From Steromphala cineraria (Eukaryota; Mollusca; Gastropoda; Trochida; Trochidae): DNA of 64,000 bases. Under the pieces are notes generated by a model. It was given only the letters and a program-made list of their open reading frames with translations, did no database searches and was not told the origin of the DNA. Location of the stretch: assembly GCA_916613615.1 (NCBI GenBank), contig OU744737.1:6158001-6222000 (forward strand), written 5' to 3'. Within the stretch, counting starts at the first letter, position 1; the number at the start of each line of letters is the position of its first letter. Positions 45,264 through 56,205 of this stretch are shown here, in pieces. Position numbers and translations under genes: made by a program.

Positions 45264-47716
45264 CATTCTCTCCCCACAGAGGCAGATCAAGACAGACAGA
45301 AATATTTTATTAAAGTGTCACAGGTCAGTTGCAAAAATATATATACATAACAAATATACATGAGTAAAAACTGTAAAAAAAATTATATTACCAAATATAC
45401 ATATATTTACGTTAAATATGAATAAAATATGCTAGAATTAAAAATTAAAACTTAATAGAAAAAAAGAAATAAAAAAACTTAAAAATGTGGTTACAAAAGC
45501 TGAAGATTACCAATTTGTAAATAGAGTACGTCTATAAAACATTTTTGTCATGCAATAAGCTAGTACTTTGATAAACTCAGTATATTTACTAATGAGTTAT
45601 TAACATCATTCACGGGTCTATCTTTTAAATAAGGAACTAAGTTGAATAACTTATATGATAAATCATTATAAAAATCACATTCACACAAGAAATGTACTTC
45701 GTTTTCAACACTTCCGCAAAAAGGGCAGGTTCTCAAGTGAATATGTGTAGGGGGTTTACAAGGACATCCAGTTTCAATATGCAGAGGCAGGGAGCCCATC
45801 TAAACCGACTTAATGTCTTTCTTTTTTGTCAAGAGGTAATACGTCTAATATAAGTTTCTGGTTTTAGGTCTTTCTTGTATAGTGTATACGTTCTTAGTTT
45901 ATTTCCATTATCTGTATTCTTGTCATTCCATAATTCTGTGAACCATTCTGTCTCGCCCTGCTGTTTTAGTTTCTCCTTTAGAGTATGCATCACGTTAGTA
46001 ACTGATCCAGGGGCATGGAGTATATGAAACATACTGGTCCGCGGGCACGTCTTTTCAACAGTACATACAAATGACTTTTTCCGCCGTTTAGACCAGTCAA
46101 ATAGTTGCTAAGGCAATCTTACGCGGCCAGTTCTAATAAGTTTAATGTAAGCACGAAGAGCGGCTATCCTTTGTTTCGTTAAACATGATATCCATCCAAT
46201 TTCGCCTTGCACAGCAACATTCGAAGTATTCCGTTGGACTCCTAGGAAAAATCTGCAAGCTCTATTTTGTATCTTATTTATAAGTCGTTGTGATGAAAGT
46301 CCCCAGATAGGTGCTCCATACATAAGAACAGGTTCAACAGTAGTTTCAAATAGCTTGGTAAAAACATCGTAAGCCGTACCTCCACACTGCTGATATTGTG
46401 TAATGAGTACTGAGAGAGCTCTATTTGCACTTTTAGATATTTCTAAAACAGTGAACTTCATATCTAAATGTTCCTCGAACCACATTCCGAGATATTTGTT
46501 CGATGTAGCATGTGCCAACTCGACTTCAACACAGTGAAAGTAAAAAAAGGCACCTTTCTATTTCTAAAATTAATAATTTTCGTTTTTTTTATTTTTTATT
46601 GAAAGTCTCAATTTTGAGTACCATTTTGATACCAAATTTAACATCTGTTGCAGTTTAGTCTCACTTGGCGCAATCAAAACGATATCATCAGCGTAAGGCA
46701 TAATAGCCACACATATAATGTCTATCCACACACCATTTTCACTTCCCTGAATCGCCTCTGGTAAGTTGTTGATGTATAGCGAGAACAATGTTGGCGATAG
46801 TATGCATCCTTGCTTAAGTTTATCAAAAGCTTTCCTCTTGGTACAATGAGCATGCTTTAAGCGTGCTTTCTCTCCGGTTGATCCGTTACATTTATGATAA
46901 GCTAATGATTTATAACGTCATTCCAATGTAACTGTAAATCATTATTCCAGTGGGGTCTCTTGTCTCTAGTATCATTTCTTGTCAAGAACATTGTCCATTT
47001 CGGTTTGTAACGTGCCTACAAAAACATCATATTCACAGTCTATTTCACAATTGGAAACTTGTCCGTCTTCCAGTCTACGTATCGTATCCTTCAGTGTCTG
47101 TATTGTGTAATGATTACAGGGTATATTGCAAGAAACTGACTGCAGTTACGTCTCTTCTTGCAAATCTTTTCGTCAGCACATGTCTGAATACCATCGTTGG
47201 GTGGTCGTTACTTCATGGATTACTTCCTGTTGACCCCGAGAGATCCAAACTGTACACTAACATCGAGTGGTCCGGGAGACTATCTGGGGGTGTTGCATCA
47301 TACTCCTTCAGTAATGACGTCATCTTAATAACTTCAAAATCTTTAAAGTGAGGCAATTGTTCATGGGGTACCAGTACATAATCCACCACTGATTTCCCGT
47401 TAGTACTCATGCATGTAAAATCGTTTCAAGTAATGAAATGTTGATGCAGCCTCTGTTTTATTACGCCGACTGTGTGGGATAGAATGGGAGATGCCTGATT
47501 GGAGGCAAAGGTATTTGTGCAATCAGCAAAAGCATTGTGGTTTTAACCACCCTTTTCATGCAAGAAGCGTTGTTATTTGAATAAAGAAATTTAAATGGAT
47601 TATGGTGCAATCTTTTTCCGGCAGGGGAAACTGCCGGAACCCACTGATTTCGGCGTAATAGAACAGATGGTGTATCAATATGTCATGACTTAATCTGCCG
47701 CTGTGGAAAGAGAAAG
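45264..47716. mobile_element. CATTCTC MITE split by a LINE
   Basis: The left part 45264-45291 (cattctctccccacagaggc, then agatcaag) and right part 47426-47716 join into one family member. The outer flanks atgtgaccc (45255-45263) and atgtgatcc (47717-47725) are its 9-bp target duplication, one mismatch. The inner flanks tcaag (45287-45291 and 47426-47430) are the target duplication of the LINE that split it. The right part forms the sequence just downstream of the PAN-EGF-PAN stop codon. Confidence 0.88.
45292..47425 (-). pseudogene. Jockey/CR1-like LINE, truncated and internally deleted
   Basis: Read on the minus strand from high to low coordinates. 47410-47213 is the end of an AP-type endonuclease (SVVDYVLVP, then PDHSMLVYSL). 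About 46830-46570 holds RT motif B (KQGCILSPTLFSLYINNL) and the catalytic YADDIVLIAPSE. 46518-46108 is the RT thumb and following region (LFETTVEPVLMYGAPIWG, IQNRACRFFLGV). 46032-45560 has the tail with CPFCGSVENEVHFLCEC. Only about 400 bases separate endonuclease from motif B, so the RT fingers and motif A are deleted. Several stops and frameshifts separate the pieces. The 3' end is AT-rich with AATAAA-like words near 45305. The clade is uncertain: Jockey, I/Nimb or CR1. Confidence 0.88.
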
Positions 47717-47765
47717 ATGTGATCCCCATGAACTCACGGAGCGGCTCTTTGAGGCTTAACGTGAG

Positions 47766-48016
47766 CTAAGTGTAACAGTTTCTGACCCCATGAACGTTGT
47801 CATCTGTGCTGGTAAACGAAGCGTCCAACCCGCCACCACCTTTCAGGTAGCACCACTGTCCGAGCGCTGTAAAATCAAATGACTTGCAGTTAGCCATGGT
47901 CGAACAGAGCTTCAGACATTCTTCTGCAGACGTCACGGGCCCGTAGTCAGCCAATTCCATTCCGAAAACTGCTGCCCCGGGAAACAGTGCGTAGGACATG
48001 CTGTATGTTGTGCAAC
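47766..48016 (-). other. Exon 3: C-terminal PAN module
   Basis: Acceptor ttatttttgaag precedes GTTGCACAAC at 48016. 82 codons plus TAG at 47766-47768. Cysteine pattern C-x(35)-C-x3-C-x6-C-x11-C-x(24)-C (approximate spacing) fits PAN. The 3' UTR enters the MITE within 50 bases. Confidence 0.85.
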
Positions 48017-51000
48017 CTTCAAAAATAAACATTTGTATGGTTATCTAAATCCATAAAGGTATTAACAAAAGTAGAAAAGAGCATTTCTAAAAGGGAAAAC
48101 AGAGCATTTTCATTTACAGACGCCAAGTTCTTGTATTCAGCCATTTCCATCGAGTGTTGTAAACATAGTATGTCATGGGCACGAATATAATATTCTGTTT
48201 ATTTCCGTAGTCCCAAAATTAAAGAAAATACTCAACACCTACTTCTCAGTATAGGCAGACTAGCCGCCGACCAGTATAGATTGTGACGTCATAGATCAAC
48301 CGTGACGTCAAAGCACTGTTTTAACATGACGTCACAATGAAAAAGTGATATTTTGTCGTAGGGCAACATATGAAAAATATGAACCTCGGTATGACTGCTC
48401 TCGTAGGTTATAAACGTTTTTATGTTTATCTAAATCCATAAAGGTATAAACAGCATAGCATTTCTAAAGAGAAAATATTGTGTGTCGTTCCACAAAATGA
48501 TCTCAATTAAGATCAATTTTAGCAAGAAGCGTCAGATTTAAAATCGTCTTCCCTTTCCACCAACTAATTTTAGACCGATCGTAAGATCGCAGATTACAGG
48601 ATCAGAAAGACTCTTGAAGCAATCACTATTAACCCCTTTAATCCCTCCTTGAATAGAGATCAAGGCTACTTCATTCCCCCAGCTTATCATCAACTAATTA
48701 ACGCCAAGCAATCCTTTGTTCTCCTACAGACTTCCATTACATGTTATCTCAACCAATCATGACCTTGTACATCAACCCTGCTCCTTGTTTGAATTACTTA
48801 GTTATTTAGGAACCTGAAATTAGTGAGATGGCCACACTTGATTCGCCTTTATGTCGACATGCTGGGGTTTACGTTACATTTTGGTAAACTGTCTCCTATT
48901 TAATGAATTTTGGTAGGATATTCTCATGGTTGGTGGCAAAATATTGCTAAAACACCACAAATACAGTAAAAATACTTTAGATAGATTGCAGTTGATAATA
49001 TTAAGGATGGACAAAGAGCTAGGGAGATGACTATATATCACAGTAAAGTTTCCCGCATTCAGATTCCCAGCTTCTGTTTATATTCAAACTCATGACATCA
49101 GGAAACAAGGTTTTATTTACTTTCAGTTACATTGATCGGGCCGCCATTTTCATCAATCCAGTCTGCCACCAGAACTTCCGTTCTGTTCATTCGGAATGTA
49201 CCAATATTACCAACAATATTACATACTATGTATTATAACTACTACTGTATATTGCTCAGCAAAAAGTGAATTAAACACATTATAAATAAAAGTACTTTAC
49301 CATTGGTGCAGGCGTTGATGGTGGGGTTGAAACTGTACCCCATGATACATGCACAAACACCATCTCTACACTCGGAGTTTGGGAAGTGGCATGCCTCGTC
49401 AGTCTCGCAGTCTTCTCCGAAAGTGCCTGGATCAGTAAGATATTTGATTGGATCATGGATAAATTAGTACACAACTGTTTGTTGACTCTGGTAATTAACA
49501 CTGGCAAAATATCTACATATCATATATTAAATTATACCCATATGGTTGAAAATAAGTAATGACATATTTTCAATATGAGCACTAGTGCACATATCCCTTT
49601 TGCCTAGCAACTATTGTTGTAGCTCGAGTTCCCGTATTTTTTTTTCGCTTGTGACGTTATTACATCATTGTTCGTGACGTCACTGTAGCCGGCCGTTGCA
49701 AGGGAAGCCGCCCGTTTCTTGGACATTTCTACGATGGCAAAATGGAAGAGAATCGATAATAAAGAAATTATTACCCTTGGAAGTGTGTCATATGATATTT
49801 ACGAAACTTGTGCAAATTTGTGTATAACCCTCGCTCTCGCTCGTGTAATGCAAAAATTCACACTCGTTTCGTAAAAGTCATATGACACACTTCCTCGGAT
49901 AATAATCTCTATATACCTCACCATCGATTGATGCACATGAGCTATCTTTACGAATCATAAACGAGGCAAGACGAAATCCGCTATCTTGGATTCTTTCCTA
50001 TGGCCCAAACAGGTAAAACGGTTTAATGATATTGCTTTGCAAAATATTCAGGCACAGGAGATGAAAGCCCGAGTTTTCTAATGACTGCTTGACTTAATAT
50101 GAGCTACTTTTGATAATGACTTTACTTTTGATACAGACAGTAGGAAACTCGGGCACAGGAGATGATAGCCCGAGTTTTCTAATGACTGTTTAACTAAATA
50201 TTAGCTACTTTTGATAATGACTTTACTTTACTCTACTTTTGATACAGACAGTAGGAAACTCGGACACAAGAGATGATAGCCCGAGTTTTCTAATGACTGT
50301 TTAACTTAATATGAGCAACTTTTGATAATGACTTTACTTTTCTTTATTTTTAATACAGTCAGTAGGAAACTCGGGCACAGGAGATGATAGCCCGAGTTTT
50401 CTAATGACTGTTTAACTTAATATGAGCAACTTTTGATAATTACTTAACTTTTCTTTACTTTCAATACAGTCAGTAGGAAACTCAGGCACAGGAGATGATA
50501 GCTCGAGTTTTCTAATGACTGTTTAACTTAATATGAGCAACTTTTGATAATGACTTTACTTTTCTTTATTTTCTATACAGTCAGTAGGAAACTCAGGCAC
50601 AGGAGATGATAGCCCGAGTTTTCTAAGTACTGTTTAACTTAATATAAGCTACTTTTGATAATGACTTTACTTTTGATACAGTCAGTAAGAAACTCGGGCA
50701 CAGGAGATGATAGCCCGAGTTTTTTAATGACTGTTTAACTTAATATGAGCAACTTTTGATAATGACTTTACTTTCTTTACTATCAATACAGTCAGTAGGA
50801 AACTCAGGCACAGGAGATGATAGCCCGAGTTTTCTAATGACTGTTTTACTTAATATGAGCTACTTTTGATAATGACTTTAATTTACTTTTCTTTTGATAC
50901 AGTCAGTAGGAAACTCAGGCACAGGAGATGAAAGCCCGAGTTTTCAAAGTACTGTTTAACTTAATATGAGCTACTTTTGATAATGAGTTAACTTTACTTT

Positions 51001-53045
51001 ACTTTTGATACAGACAGTAGGAAACTCGGGCACAGTAGGTGATAGCCCGAGTTTTCTAATGACTGTTTTACTTAATATGAGCTACTTTTGAAAATGACTT
51101 TACTTTACTTTTCTTTTGATACAAACAGTAGGCAACTCAGGCACAGGAGATGATAGCCCGAGTTTTCTAATGACTGTTTAACTTAATATGAGCTACTTTT
51201 GAAAATTACTTTACTTTACTTTACTTTTGATATAGTCAGTAGGAAACTCGGGCACAAGAGATGATAGCCCGAGTTTTCTAATGACTGTTTAACTTAATAT
51301 GAGCTACTTTTGAAAATGACTTTACTTAACTTTTGATACAGACGGTAGGAAACTCGGGCACAGGAGATGATAGCCCGAGTTTTCTAATGACTGTTTAACT
51401 TAATATGAGCTACTTTTGAAAATGACTTTACTTTACTTTACTTTTGATACAGCCAGTAGGAAACTCGGACACAGGAGATGACTTATCTCCTTCGATCACT
51501 TATTTGTCACTTTGAGTTAGATATGTACATACTTGAGTGTATATGGATTCTGTGTCAGTGAACTGTTTGATACATTGATAAACCTATAGAAAATATAACC
51601 ATCGACAATATCAGATTCCTGATGGTTTCTTAAGACATGTGTGGGGGAATTTAACTTGAAAAATGAAAAGGATTAAACGATCAACGTAGAACCTGAAATG
51701 ACAACAGAACACAAGAAACGTGTAGGAATAAATCACCTTGAGTTGGGAGTATGGAACTTTCTAAGTCTTCCAGAAACAGTTAGGTTACAGTTATATCATT
51801 CTTCCCACAGAGGCAGATTAAGTCATGAAATAGATAGAATGGGAGATGTCTGATTGGAGGCAATTAAAATTAGTTGTGCAATCAGCGACGCGAGGGGAAA
51901 CTCCTTTAACAGAAAGATTTCGGCGTAATAGAACAGAAGCTGTATCAACATTTATGACTTGATCTGCACAGAGGCTGTATCAACATTTATGACTTGATCT
52001 GCCTCTGTTGGGAGAGAATGATATAAAAGAGGCTGTATCAACATTTATGACTTGATCTGCCTCTGTTGGGAAAGAATGGGAAGAGAATGCAGTCCTATAT
52101 GTTGAACGGAGGAACAATACATCAGAATGTAGCAATGCAGGTAGGGTTATAACTTCACTCATTCTCTGGGTGTCGTTCCATAGAGCTGCAGCAGAATTTA
52201 AAGCGATTTGATACCATTCTTTTAGTATTGGATATTATAAGTTATCACATTGCATAGCGGGTTACATCGGTATTTATTATTCCCGCGAAAGGTTTTATGC
52301 AACGAGCGGAACGCGAGTTGCATAAAACCTTTCAAGGGAATAATAAATACCGATGTAACCCGCTATGCAATGTGATAACGAATTTATCTTACCGAATGTC
52401 TAAAGCTATTGTTAAAAACACAATCAGAAGTGAACAAAACCTTTATTTCAAAACAACAACAAAGGTCCGAGTCACGGCATACTGGTTGACCTATGACCTT
52501 ATCACGTGACTTTGAATGATTGACGTGGAAGCACGCTTTACTCGAGGGGTATAAGGGATTTATTCTCCCTCGGTGAAGGTGTATATGGGAATTTGTTAAG
52601 GGTCACGTGAACCAATCAGGGATCGAGATTCTTACATGAGGTAGGATAAAATAGATTGTAAACTTACAGTTGATTGAAAGTGTGGAATGGGGACGTAAGA
52701 GGCATTTACTTTTAACTTACCACTGTTGAACTTCAATTGAATTGTGATGAGTCCAGGTTCGTTTCCTGTGAGGAATGTTTTCAACAAATCCAGTTTGGTA
52801 GTATACATGCTACAGGTGCCATCTTGTGACAGTTGGAAAGTTATGCACAAGGGATCTGTGTAACACTTGAGAGCACACTCGACTCTGGACTGTAGAAGAC
52901 CCCACCAAATGAGGAACTCCTGTGTAGTTCTGTTGTAGCTGTTCACTACAACCTGCTGTTTGGTTGTATGGCAATCAGGCCGTACGTGTCTCACCAGCAA
53001 AACATGGCAAGCCATAACAAGTGCAAAAATGGTCTCGTATCTCAT
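47766..53045 (-). CDS. Secreted PAN-EGF-PAN protein, three exons
   Basis: Exon 1 53045-52721, exon 2 49426-49301, exon 3 48016-47766; 325+126+251 bases give 233 codons plus stop. All junctions are AG/GT and both introns are phase 1, the usual phase for shuffled extracellular modules. Exon 1 starts with a signal peptide (core IFALVMACHVLLV), an NRT glycosylation site and a PAN/apple-like segment (ECALKCYTDPLCITF). Exon 2 encodes an EGF-like module with eight cysteines (DCETDEACHFPNSECRDG and CACIMGYSFNP). Exon 3 is a second PAN-like module (AEECLKLCSTMANCKSF, then WCYLKGG, ending RNCYT). PAN and EGF modules bind proteins or sugars; a lectin-like or matrix role is inference. Introns of 3.3 kb and 1.3 kb carry repeats. 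The start is the only Met before the signal peptide. Confidence 0.85.
48030..49290. other. Intron 2 with CRE-bearing repeat
   Basis: Contains the repeat 'catgggcacgaatataat' (48174), three TGACGTCA octamers at 48284-48291, 48303-48310 and 48327-48334, and a direct duplication ('ttatctaaatccataaaggt' at 48040 and 48426). No other exon signal seen. Confidence 0.6.
49301..49426 (-). other. Exon 2: EGF-like module
   Basis: Acceptor cttactgatccag before GCACTTTCGG and donor G-gtaaagtac. 126 bases, phase 1-1, so it could be skipped or duplicated without changing frame. Cys spacing DCETDEAC...EC...CAC...AC fits a compact EGF/EB-like fold. Confidence 0.85.
49769..49904. repeat. Fold-back palindrome in intron 1
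   Basis: Left arm 49769-49807 (tattacccttggaagtgtgt...) pairs with right arm 49866-49904 (...acacacttcctcggataata). The apex holds CTCGCTCG at 49836-49843 and CACTCGTTTCG at 49861. Two CRE-like sites lie just outside, TGACGTTA at 49652 and TGACGTCA at 49675. Confidence 0.8.
50050..51480. repeat. ~110-bp hairpin minisatellite, 13 units, intron 1
   Basis: Thirteen units of 100-115 bases, each with AACTCGGGC, a 13-base spacer (acaggagatgata) and GCCCGAGTT. These form a 9-bp inverted repeat per unit. Stem copies vary (AACTCAGGC in several units) without matching changes in the partner arm, so the hairpin is not obviously under selection. The array ends in a half unit at 51455-51480. Confidence 0.92.
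51797..52078. mobile_element. CATTCTC MITE with repeated right terminus, intron 1
   Basis: The left end cattcttcccacagaggcag is followed by a shortened interior. The right-terminal segment 'ctgtatcaacatttatgact' then occurs three times (about 51930, 51968 and 52033), two of them ending in a complete terminus (gagagaatg at 52012-52020, aaagaatg at 52071-52078). No clear 9-bp duplication remains. Confidence 0.75.
52242..52379. repeat. 62-bp-arm palindrome, intron 1
   Basis: Arms 52242-52303 and 52317-52379 are almost perfect inverted repeats (gttatcacattgcatagcgg and its complement), separated by 13 bases, gagcggaacgcga. It is 340 bases inside the donor side of intron 1; transcribed, it would be a very stable hairpin. 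Confidence 0.92.
52721..53045 (-). other. Exon 1: signal peptide and N-terminal PAN-like module
   Basis: Donor AACAGTG-gtaagt at 52721/52720 is a strong match to the GTAAGT consensus. The frame continues into the intron for 28 codons to a stop, but the donor and the matching phase of exon 2 argue for splicing here. An alternative unspliced 137-residue product cannot be excluded. Confidence 0.8.
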
Positions 53046-53790
53046 TTCGCGTCAACTTTTTCAAATTATCGAAGACGTCTACAGATAGTCACCTTTTCCC
53101 CCTGTGCCGACAAACACGCACTGAAGTAATTTGAACAACTGTGTTCAACAGACTTTGAACACGTTTGGTGTCGATGTCGATTTTGTCAATGCTGAAAGCA
53201 ATTATTAATTATCTGTTTTATTCTTTGCACTAATGAACCAGAGTTTTTTAGAACTCTCATAGAACTCTCTTGTATGACACCAAGTTGAGGATCTTCGTTT
53301 TAATTGACTAAATCAATAAATGCACAGGTTCTCAAGTGCGACCGTCTTTCTTAATTATCTAATTTGCATATTGTGTGTAATACATATCTCCCATGAACAT
53401 ATATGATGCACTTGGTTTAAACATATTTTTTTCTTATGAAGAATTTGTTTGGTAAACAAGCAATAGCTTATCTAAATACCGCTCCAGGGTTGAATGCACT
53501 TCAATTGTTCTCGAACTTATTTGTCCATAATCTTGGTTTAAAAATAAAAATCTACACATTTGTTAAAACTTTTTAACTTGTGGTTTCTTAAGGACAAATA
53601 CCCTTTTTACATTTTGAAATAAAACTGAATGGTTTCGGTCAAGAAACATATTGATGCAACTGCCAGTGTAAGCTTTATCTTGAAGTCAAGCAGCCGGGTT
53701 TAAGATTTTTTTCTTCTTAAAAGTTTCAGTGCCGTGCCAGTTACGGTTGTCTAAGTGGATGCTTAAGGTATTTTCTTTAATTTAAGGGTA
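53046..53790. promoter_or_regulatory. Upstream region of the PAN-EGF-PAN gene
   Basis: Contains the presumed promoter on the minus strand. No convincing TATA box or other element at a fixed distance was seen; an AT-rich word, ataattaataattg, lies about 150 bases upstream of the start codon. Confidence 0.3.
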
Positions 53791-53794
53791 ATAA

Positions 53795-53925
53795 ACATAA
53801 TGTTATATTCGTGCCCATGACATATTGTTGTTACGACACTCGTGCCTATATATATCAGTATATACCTTGCTCTCGCTCGGTAAATACTGATATTTAGCCA
53901 CTCGTGTCACAAATACTGATGAAAT
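53795..53925. repeat. Fold-back element
   Basis: tattcgtgcccatgacatat at 53802, then 'atcagtatataccttg', CTCGCTCG (53872-53879), 'gtaaatactgatat' and CACTCGTG (53899-53906). 'atcagtatata' and 'taaatactgat' form the inverted arms. Confidence 0.6.
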
Positions 53926-54719
53926 GATTGAAGCATGTCATTGTTCTCTTGTTACAATACTACCACAACCAGCTATATAATGATGCTTTCCTGCACTTGT
54001 TATCATTTGGTATATATGGGCTCTTTTATGTTAAGAATGCAAGTCATCCAGTGTATGCACAAAAAAAACCTTTTTATTTTAATGAGCTTAACATTCAAAG
54101 AAGCACTTAAGCGTGAGCATACACTTGCAAGATTAATGTGTTTGCAGTAAACCCCAGGGAATTCACATCAGTAAGGACTTGGTGCAGCGTGTTTGATGAA
54201 CATCATTACATTTCAACGAAGTCATGTCAGTGCAAATATCATGTCATATGGTGCTCGATTCAATCATTATTGTACCGATATTTTTGAGTAGATGAAGTAT
54301 TTTTGTCATGATACTCATAGTCTTACTTCTTGGACACATTTGGTAGCGACTGATGACAGGTTGGGGGCAGAACGAAAAAAAATCTTATTGGAAAAGAATT
54401 CCTGTTTTGCTTCTATGTAAATGTTACTAACATCTAAGGCGTTTGCACTTACGGCTTAATAACTATTCCAACCCAATCTTCAGTATATTGTATATGCTGA
54501 TTTCAGTTGAAAATCAAGATGTTGTCAAGATCTTATCAATTTTTATACACAATGCAATGACTCAAAAGGGATTTATAGTTACGCAAATAAAATATTGTAA
54601 GTTGTTTGTTTATTATGTCAAGTAACTTGTTATTGATTATCTTGTGCTTATATACATGCATTATCGATGAAAGTTCTGTTTAGCGACGAAGCGGGGTGTG
54701 TCATGAAAGAAGCCAAGCG
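53926..54719. other. Non-coding DNA
   Basis: Only short unrelated reading frames. No repeat or gene was recognised. Confidence 0.45.
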
Positions 54720-55290
54720 ATTGGCACGCTGGGTTGTAGGTATATTCGTATATAGTGAAATAAGCAATTGATTATCATTGTAAATGATATGATATTGTAT
54801 TCAAATGTATTTAAAGGAGAATAATTGTACATCAAATGTATTGGATGGTAGTTTATATGATCGATGTAATAAATAAACTGAGTAGATACTTTGTTGTGTT
54901 TGTTTTTTAAATAAAGAATAAAAACAACAGGTAGGTATGCATGATTGGTTTGCAAGATTACTAATGCAGATAATAAATGGATGCTGACAAGATTGATTGG
55001 TAACTTGCTGAAAAAGTAATCAAAACGTACATCCACTACAGTACTGGTATATATAATTCACAAGTTGGCAACATTCATTACTTCTGCATCAATGAAAAAA
55101 ACCATGTATTTAGAACTGAACACCATGAAACATGATATTATAGATAAATATTACACAATAAACAATCACAATACATTATATATGAAGTCTTTTAAATGAA
55201 ATTTTAAAGGTCTCTACGAAACTGTCATCTACGAACCTGATGTCTCTACGAAAAATTGGTCTCTACGAACCTGTTTATCTACGAAACCAC
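54720..55290. mobile_element. 'ctacgaaacc' repeat element, second copy
   Basis: Shares 'gattatcattgtaaat', 'ttgtacatc', 'ataaactgagtagatacttt', 'gtctctacgaac' and 'ctacgaaaccactggttcc' with 14090-14365, including order and orientation, but with about 250 extra bases in the middle. Confidence 0.6.
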
Positions 55291-55389
55291 TGGTTCCCGG
55301 CACACTGCTGAAGGCAGCGTAGATGTATCATCCCAACTTGGAACCCTAAGTTGGGATGTCCCATCTTAAGATGAGACGGGGAATGTTAA

Positions 55390-55855
55390 AACATTTTTTT
55401 TATTTTTTTTATTTTCCATATTTTGTGTTACAGGCAAATTGAACATAATACATAAACAACATGTATGAACAAATACATAGATCAACAGGTGGCTGATAAT
55501 CTCATTACTTCAGCAGAAAGGACTATGTCTAAACCATAAGAGGAAAGATGACCAATATTTGAAAAAAAACATTTCTTCAGTTTCTGTTGATAGAAAAACA
55601 AATTTTAATAAATCATAATACCGTAGAATTTCATTTTTCACACTTTCTAACTTTGGTTTAAAACCATTAATGCTGCATCTATAGATGCACTGTTTAACTA
55701 CTAAAATGGTTGCATTTACAGGATTATTGTTCCTTCCTTTCATTCCCAATATGATAACGATATTTGTCAATTTCAATTTCAGTTTTACAGAATTTAACCA
55801 TGATTCTATTTCCTTCCATAAATTGAAGATAGGTTTGCAATCCCCAAACATATGG
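55390..55855 (-). pseudogene. 5'-truncated L1/Tx1-like LINE 3' fragment
   Basis: The minus strand frame 55851-55510 starts FGDCKPIFNLWKEIESWLNSVK and ends EEMFFFKYWSSFLLWF, similar in layout to the ends of the LINE at 8680-9326 (FW-like segment, then KQCIYRCSINGFKPKLESVK, then K.WS.F.). Only the final part of ORF2 is present. The 3' end abuts a T-rich plus-strand run at 55393-55425, the reverse of an A-rich tail. Confidence 0.75.
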
Positions 55856-55860
55856 TTAAT

Positions 55861-55930
55861 TAGGTCTTCAAGACGAAAGTCTGAAGACCTATTGTTTTTA
55901 TCCGAATTATTATTATTATTATTATTATAA
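55861..55930. repeat. Hairpin with GAAA tetraloop plus (TTA)n
   Basis: ggtcttcaagac - gaaa - gtctgaagacc forms an 11-bp stem with one bulged A and a GAAA tetraloop (about 55863-55889). It is followed by 'ctattgtttttatccgaa' and nine TTA units (55905-55930). The junction with the LINE 5' edge is immediate, so the LINE may have inserted next to or into this repeat. Confidence 0.6.
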
Positions 55931-56205
55931 TTATTTGTACTGATTTTGTGTCAAATGTACAGCCTTCCCATCTTAACCGAATTTCATGAAACTTTCAGGG
56001 AATGTAGCTTGTTCCTCAACTTAGTGAATGACCGTGGCGATTTTTGAATTTCGCTTTCGTTTTTGAGTTATCTCCCCTTAAAGGAAAAACTTCAAACCTC
56101 AATTTCTCGGTAACTAAGGGAGATAATTTCATAAAACTTTCACCAAAATGTGGGCAACACCATTCCCCATCCATTAAACCCATAGCGGTTTTCGGCCGTA
56201 TAAAG
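55931..56205 (+). repeat. Repeat unit preceding the ACTC tract
   Basis: Two related internal segments, 'gaatttcatgaaactttcag' (55979) and 'gataatttcataaaactttc' (56121), precede 'ggttttcggccgtataaag' and the tetranucleotide tract. This probably is the body of a repeat whose tail grew into the (ACTC)n array. No function inferred. Confidence 0.5.

Noticed and set aside
46950..47351. 133-residue plus-strand frame
   Set aside because: Antisense to the degraded LINE whose endonuclease reads on the minus strand.
54701..55036. 111-residue minus-strand frame
   Set aside because: Lies within the ctacgaaacc repeat element; hydrophobic composition follows from AT-richness.
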